This document shows, in pieces, positions 61,232 to 64,000 of a stretch of 64,000 bases of DNA (position 1 is the stretch's first letter; the number at the start of each line of letters is the position of its first letter). The stretch is from CAVTLG01 sp963735495. GTDB taxonomy: Bacteria > Chloroflexota > Ktedonobacteria > Ktedonobacterales > Ktedonobacteraceae. The position numbers and the translations under genes are program-made. The stretch is taken from NCBI GenBank assembly GCA_963735495.1, contig CAVTLG010000002.1:992001-1056000 (forward strand). The letters are read 5' to 3'. Below the pieces are notes generated by a model, which saw only the letters and a list, made by a program, of their open reading frames with translations, was not told the origin of the DNA and made no database searches.

Positions 61232-62059
61232 ATGGAGAAACAGCTATATACGTCATCTGAGGCAAGAGCAAAATTAGGAGCATCTACAAGCACTTTTAAA
61301 AGGTACATCGACACTGGTAAAATACGTAAAATAACACCTCCCAATAAGAAGCAGGGAATGTATGTAAAAGAGGATGTCGATAAACTAGTAGAAGAAATGC
61401 GACCTTTTGCTAATATAACAAGACAGAAGAGAACAGTTGAAGATAGAAAAATACCTACCTCTGTAGACTGGCAAAAGATATCTGATTTACCTGCTATACT
61501 AAAATTAGACCTAATAGTCTACAAAGAAAATATAGTGGGTGATATTGCTCTTTACATCTCATGGGAAAAGAAAAATCCGAAGATAACCCTATTCTCATTT
61601 GAGCGCAATAACCGTGAAAATGTACTAGCTTATATCAGCCTAGTACCTCTCCCTGAACAAACCATATTATCGCTTTTAAAGGAGGGAGAAAGAGCAGAAC
61701 TTTCTATAAGTGCTAGTGAGATCGAAACTTACGAACGCAAGGGAGGATATACGCTATTAGCTGAAAGTGTAGTAACTCACCCCGACCATCCAGAACAACT
61801 CTTCAACCTTTTTAAAGAGGTTCTCGATTATTGGTATGAGCAATACCCAGACAGATACATAGAGAAAATATACGCAAATGCTGTTAGCGATCATGGGGAC
61901 ATCCTAGCCCGCAAACTATTCTTTTCACCGCTATACGATGTATCAGACACCGCATACGTCCTAGACCTAAAGAAGCCTGGAATAACCAAAGTTGTCAGAA
62001 ACTTTCAAGAAAGCCTGAAACAAAAGGAGTTAAGTATCAAAAAACAAGCCGCTCCCTAA
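61232..62059 (+). CDS. HTH (MerR/excisionase-like) protein with GNAT-like C-terminal part
   Basis: About 275 residues. The N-terminal ~50 residues (YTSSEARAKLGASTSTFKRYIDTGKI) are a MerR/excisionase-like winged HTH. The C-terminal half (about 160-255) has ESVVTHPDHPEQLFNLFKE and YANAVSDHGDILARKLFFSP, resembling a degenerate GNAT acetyltransferase fold. The start at 61232 has GAAGAGG upstream, preferred to ATG 61175. It may be the repressor or excisionase that binds the array in front of it. AT-rich codon use differs from the flanking genes. A terminator overlaps its stop. Confidence 0.78.
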   Translation: MEKQLYTSSEARAKLGASTSTFKRYIDTGKIRKITPPNKKQGMYVKEDVDKLVEEMRPFANITRQKRTVEDRKIPTSVDWQKISDLPAILKLDLIVYKENIVGDIALYISWEKKNPKITLFSFERNNRENVLAYISLVPLPEQTILSLLKEGERAELSISASEIETYERKGGYTLLAESVVTHPDHPEQLFNLFKEVLDYWYEQYPDRYIEKIYANAVSDHGDILARKLFFSPLYDVSDTAYVLDLKKPGITKVVRNFQESLKQKELSIKKQAAP

Positions 62060-62076
62060 CATCCAGGGAACGGCTT
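62046..62076 (+). terminator. Terminator of the HTH/GNAT-like gene
   Basis: AAGCCGCTCCCT pairs with AGGGAACGGCTT (one mismatch), followed by TTTTC. The stop codon is inside the stem. Confidence 0.7.
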
Positions 62077-62105
62077 TTCACACTGTAACGAAACACCTAC
62101 ACCTA

Positions 62106-62501
62106 CTACCCCAACTTTGTAGCAAGAGCGGCAATCTGCTGCGATATTTGCTGTATACCCTGCTCAACATTGCTCAAACGCTGATCCATGCTATCAAGAC
62201 GAACCTCTACACGTCCCAAACGCTGATCCATGCTATCAAGACGAACCTCTACACGTTCCACACGTTCCTTTACAATGCCCAAATCGCCCTTGATTGCACT
62301 GATATCCTTGCCTTGACTCGTTGCCATCCCTAGAAGCATGGTAAGGTTGTGATCAATATCCCTACCATTTAGCTCCTGAGCTGTCATCACCTTATTAATC
62401 GACGCGATCTGTCGGTTACTCTCACTCAAATGTACGAGGAACTCACTCTGAACACCTCTTAGGCCCTGCTCAAGTGCTATAATCCGTTCTTCAGTAGACA
62501 T
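62106..62501 (-). CDS. Coiled-coil protein, paralogue B (inside the element)
   Basis: 131 residues, coiled coil. The first ~75 residues are nearly identical to the protein at 55746-56135 (ALEQGLRGVQSEFLVHLSESNRQ). The C-terminus instead has a duplicated 14-residue unit (RVEVRLDSMDQRLG/RVEVRLDSMDQRLS). GAGAGGG lies 8 bases before ATG 62501. Function unknown. Having one copy inside and one just outside the element links the flanking region to the element history. Confidence 0.72.
   Translation of the reverse strand: MSTEERIIALEQGLRGVQSEFLVHLSESNRQIASINKVMTAQELNGRDIDHNLTMLLGMATSQGKDISAIKGDLGIVKERVERVEVRLDSMDQRLGRVEVRLDSMDQRLSNVEQGIQQISQQIAALATKLG
62175..62258 (-). repeat. Two tandem 42-bp units within paralogue B
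   Basis: Units at 62175-62216 and 62217-62258 are nearly identical; they encode the 14-residue coil repeat. Confidence 0.9.
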
Positions 62502-62670
62502 ATAGGAACCCTCTCACTATAAAACTGTCTAAAAAGTACTAAGCAAGCAAGGTGACTTTTAGCCGAGGAATGGAAATCAGCCGTTCTCAAAGCCACTTTA
62601 CCTTAAAAAAGCCCATCCATATGCTTGTCTTTGACATGCCATGAAAGGGCCTCCAGAGTGGGTTTATAAG

Positions 62671-62712
62671 TGGGCGATACAGGATTCGAACCTGTGACCT
62701 ACTGCGTGTAAA
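62671..62712 (-). repeat. Right attachment site inside intact tRNA-Val
   Basis: A 42-bp perfect match to 56970-57011, covering tRNA-Val from the discriminator base to the anticodon loop. Confidence 0.92.
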
Positions 62713-62744
62713 GCAGCCGCTCTAACCAGCTGAGCTAATCGCCC
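62671..62744 (-). tRNA. tRNA-Val (anticodon UAC)
   Basis: Acceptor GGGCGAT/ATCGCCC, T arm ACAGG-TTCGAAT-CCTGT, anticodon stem-loop GCTGC-TTTACAC-GCAGT with anticodon TAC; 74 nt, CCA not encoded. Its 3' part is one attachment site of the integrated element, so the gene stays functional after integration, but its native terminator is now 5.7 kb away. Confidence 0.96.
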
Positions 62745-62826
62745 TTAATTTGTATGTATACGCTTAGCGTATGCTCAAAAACTTGGCACCCGATCCGCTG
62801 CTCTTCGCGACTCGGATGCCTTGCGG

Positions 62827-62906
62827 TGCCCTCGAGTGGAGTCGAACCACCACGCCTCTCGGCACAGGCCCTCAACCTGCTGCGTATACCATTCCGCCAC
62901 GAGGGC
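62827..62906 (-). tRNA. tRNA-Leu (anticodon GAG)
   Basis: Acceptor GCCCTCG/CGAGGGC, long variable arm GCCGAGAGGC typical of leucine, anticodon loop TTGAGGG with anticodon GAG, T arm with TTCGACT; 80 nt, CCA not encoded. It lies about 80 bases upstream of tRNA-Val in the same direction and probably shares a transcript. Confidence 0.95.
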
Positions 62907-62935
62907 AAATCATTAGTCCAGGGACTACGCGAAGT

Positions 62936-62964
62936 ATATTACACCTGGACTATCCTTTTGTCAA
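62936..62964 (-). promoter_or_regulatory. Promoter of the tRNA-Leu/tRNA-Val unit
   Basis: On the minus strand TTGACA (62964-62959), a 17-base spacer and TAATAT (62941-62936), about 30 bases before the tRNA-Leu 5' end. The -35 is a perfect consensus match. Confidence 0.6.
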
Positions 62965-62975
62965 CAGTTTTCAGG

Positions 62976-64000
62976 CTACTTTTTGTCAGACATATCTCCA
63001 AAGCGTCTTAACAATCCCCCCGATGACGCTTCTACCCTCTCAGGTACACGTCCAGGTAACGACATACCTGCACGGTACGGCGACAATCCCTCTGTATTGC
63101 GTTCAGCGCTCACTGCGTGCCTGGCCGGTGGCTGCTCGGACTGTGCCGGGCGCAAGAGGACGCGCCGTGGCCGAACTGCATCTGTCTGGCTATAACGCGT
63201 CAGTAAACCTGTGCCAGTTGACACCGGGACCGCTCTAGATGGCACGAGCACCGGATCGAGTTCAGGCGCGAATGCTGGCAGCGGAGCAGTAGTCGGTCCA
63301 CTGATTGGTGAATACTCATTGACATAAAGCGGAGGCAGCATGCTGAAATTGAATGCCCCGGTTGCCAACGGCGCGGTTGCTGGAGCCAGTGCCGGTGTGA
63401 ACAGCGGTGCACGGCGTCTGACTAACACAGCAGCGAGGGCAATGACGAGTGCTGCAAGCAATGCCAGAGTGGTGAGATAGAGTTCACTTTTTGGCGAGAG
63501 TGCCGCTGTTGTGCTGGCCTGTTGTAGCTGCTGCTGAACTGTAGCTCGCTCTGGTTCCTGGTACGTATCTGGTACCGGGTGCGCGGCGCTATTGTCTATG
63601 GCATCGATCTGCGCATGGTGTCGTATGTAGCTCGATGGAATGGGTGTAGGTGATGGTGTGGGCGTCGGTGCGGGTGCCTCCGCGTGGTAGATGTCCATCA
63701 GGTTGACAACTTTACCGGCCCACAGTAGCGCTGAGGATGTGCCCACATAGGGATGGCAGATTGTGTAGACTGAAGTATAGCCTTCACTGACATATCTCTC
63801 ATGCAATACATTGAACCAGTCAGTGATTGCAGCCGTGTAAGAAGGATAAATGGTATAGCCATCATAAGCTGCGGGATAGCCAGCGCTGCCACGGACACTG
63901 CCGGGATTGAGGTCGTTCAGTCCCACACCAGCAGCACCGTCATTTGTCTCTACGTACCAAACACCGAGCGCGAATGCATCGTCTATATGGGCATTGCTGG
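62976..64000 (-). CDS. Glucosaminidase-like surface protein (runs off the right edge)
   Basis: Open on the minus strand from the window edge to 62976, so the N-terminus is missing. The visible start (HIDDAFALGVWYVETN, GLNDLNPGSVRG, YPAAYDGYTIYPSYTAAITDWFNVL) resembles the core of glucosaminidase-type muramidase domains. Next comes a Thr/Pro linker (PTPTPSPTP), then a polar region, and one hydrophobic segment (LYLTTLALLAALVIALAAVL) followed by RRR and a Pro/Ala-rich cytosolic tail. This is an anchored cell-wall enzyme or receptor, outside domain first. The GTG at 63926 is an internal codon, not the start. Confidence 0.7.
   Translation of the reverse strand, partial: SNAHIDDAFALGVWYVETNDGAAGVGLNDLNPGSVRGSAGYPAAYDGYTIYPSYTAAITDWFNVLHERYVSEGYTSVYTICHPYVGTSSALLWAGKVVNLMDIYHAEAPAPTPTPSPTPIPSSYIRHHAQIDAIDNSAAHPVPDTYQEPERATVQQQLQQASTTAALSPKSELYLTTLALLAALVIALAAVLVRRRAPLFTPALAPATAPLATGAFNFSMLPPLYVNEYSPISGPTTAPLPAFAPELDPVLVPSRAVPVSTGTGLLTRYSQTDAVRPRRVLLRPAQSEQPPARHAVSAERNTEGLSPYRAGMSLPGRVPERVEASSGGLLRRFGDMSDKK

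Larger units (their letters stand above)
56970..62712. mobile_element. 5.7-kb element integrated in tRNA-Val(UAC)
   Basis: Defined by the 42-bp direct repeats at each end. In order from the left end it holds a tyrosine recombinase, a 184-residue protein of unknown function, a ~1-kb region with DNA repeats and an open frame, a sigma-70 family factor, a small CxxC protein, an operator array, an HTH/GNAT-like protein and coiled-coil paralogue B. The full tRNA is rebuilt at the right end. There are no phage structural genes, relaxase or replication initiator that I recognise, so it is a minimal integrative element or satellite. Confidence 0.88.

Overview
The window looks like a chromosomal segment of a Ktedonobacteria-type Chloroflexota bacterium (inference). 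Supporting signs are Ser/Thr kinases joined to sensor domains including PQQ-type repeats, a PurS-PurL fusion, a sigma/anti-sigma pair with Pro/Thr-rich secreted tails, many NarL-type response regulators, and moderate GC with Shine-Dalgarno starts. No rRNA or species marker is present, so the placement rests on gene content.

Layout. 1-9 kb: a membrane protein cut by the left edge, a LarC N-domain protein, a frameshifted kinase/PQQ gene, an orphan response regulator, a GT-C glycosyltransferase with a methyltransferase, and ftsH with a good terminator. 9-20 kb: a C4 zinc-ribbon coiled-coil protein, a cupin, an aminotransferase/RraA-like pair, an ECF sigma/anti-sigma pair facing a secreted Pro-Thr repeat protein, guaA, a HAMP-like membrane protein and a NUDIX protein. 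21-34 kb: a purine operon, purSL-purQM-purC-purF-purD-(HEPN-like + dual P-loop ATPase)-purN. PurQ and PurM are one polypeptide, and the two-gene HEPN/ATPase cassette interrupts the pathway. 34-52 kb: a zinc-ribbon protein with rpsU, a PHP phosphatase, a DUF554 transporter-like protein, pcrA directly followed by a single-chain restriction-modification enzyme, a NarL-type two-component pair, a lysin-like protein, a receptor kinase, and hemE-hemH.

52-63 kb is accessory: a Uma2 nuclease, a small membrane protein, an IS1634-like element with an in-frame stop in its transposase, a coiled-coil protein, a Tat lipoprotein, and then a 5.7-kb integrated element. The element is bounded by a perfect 42-bp direct repeat that is the 3' part of tRNA-Val(UAC). 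It carries a tyrosine recombinase beside one end, its own sigma-70 factor, two clusters of DNA repeats, a possible CxxC mini-protein, and an HTH regulator with a GNAT-like tail. In front of the regulator is a helically phased array of GACATTT-N3-AAATGTC sites. The element also carries a close paralogue of a coiled-coil gene lying just outside it. Intact tRNA-Val and tRNA-Leu genes and a glucosaminidase-like surface protein (cut by the right edge) follow.

The two best candidates for undescribed biology are this tRNA-Val element with its private sigma factor and operator array, and the HEPN/ATPase cassette inside the purine operon.
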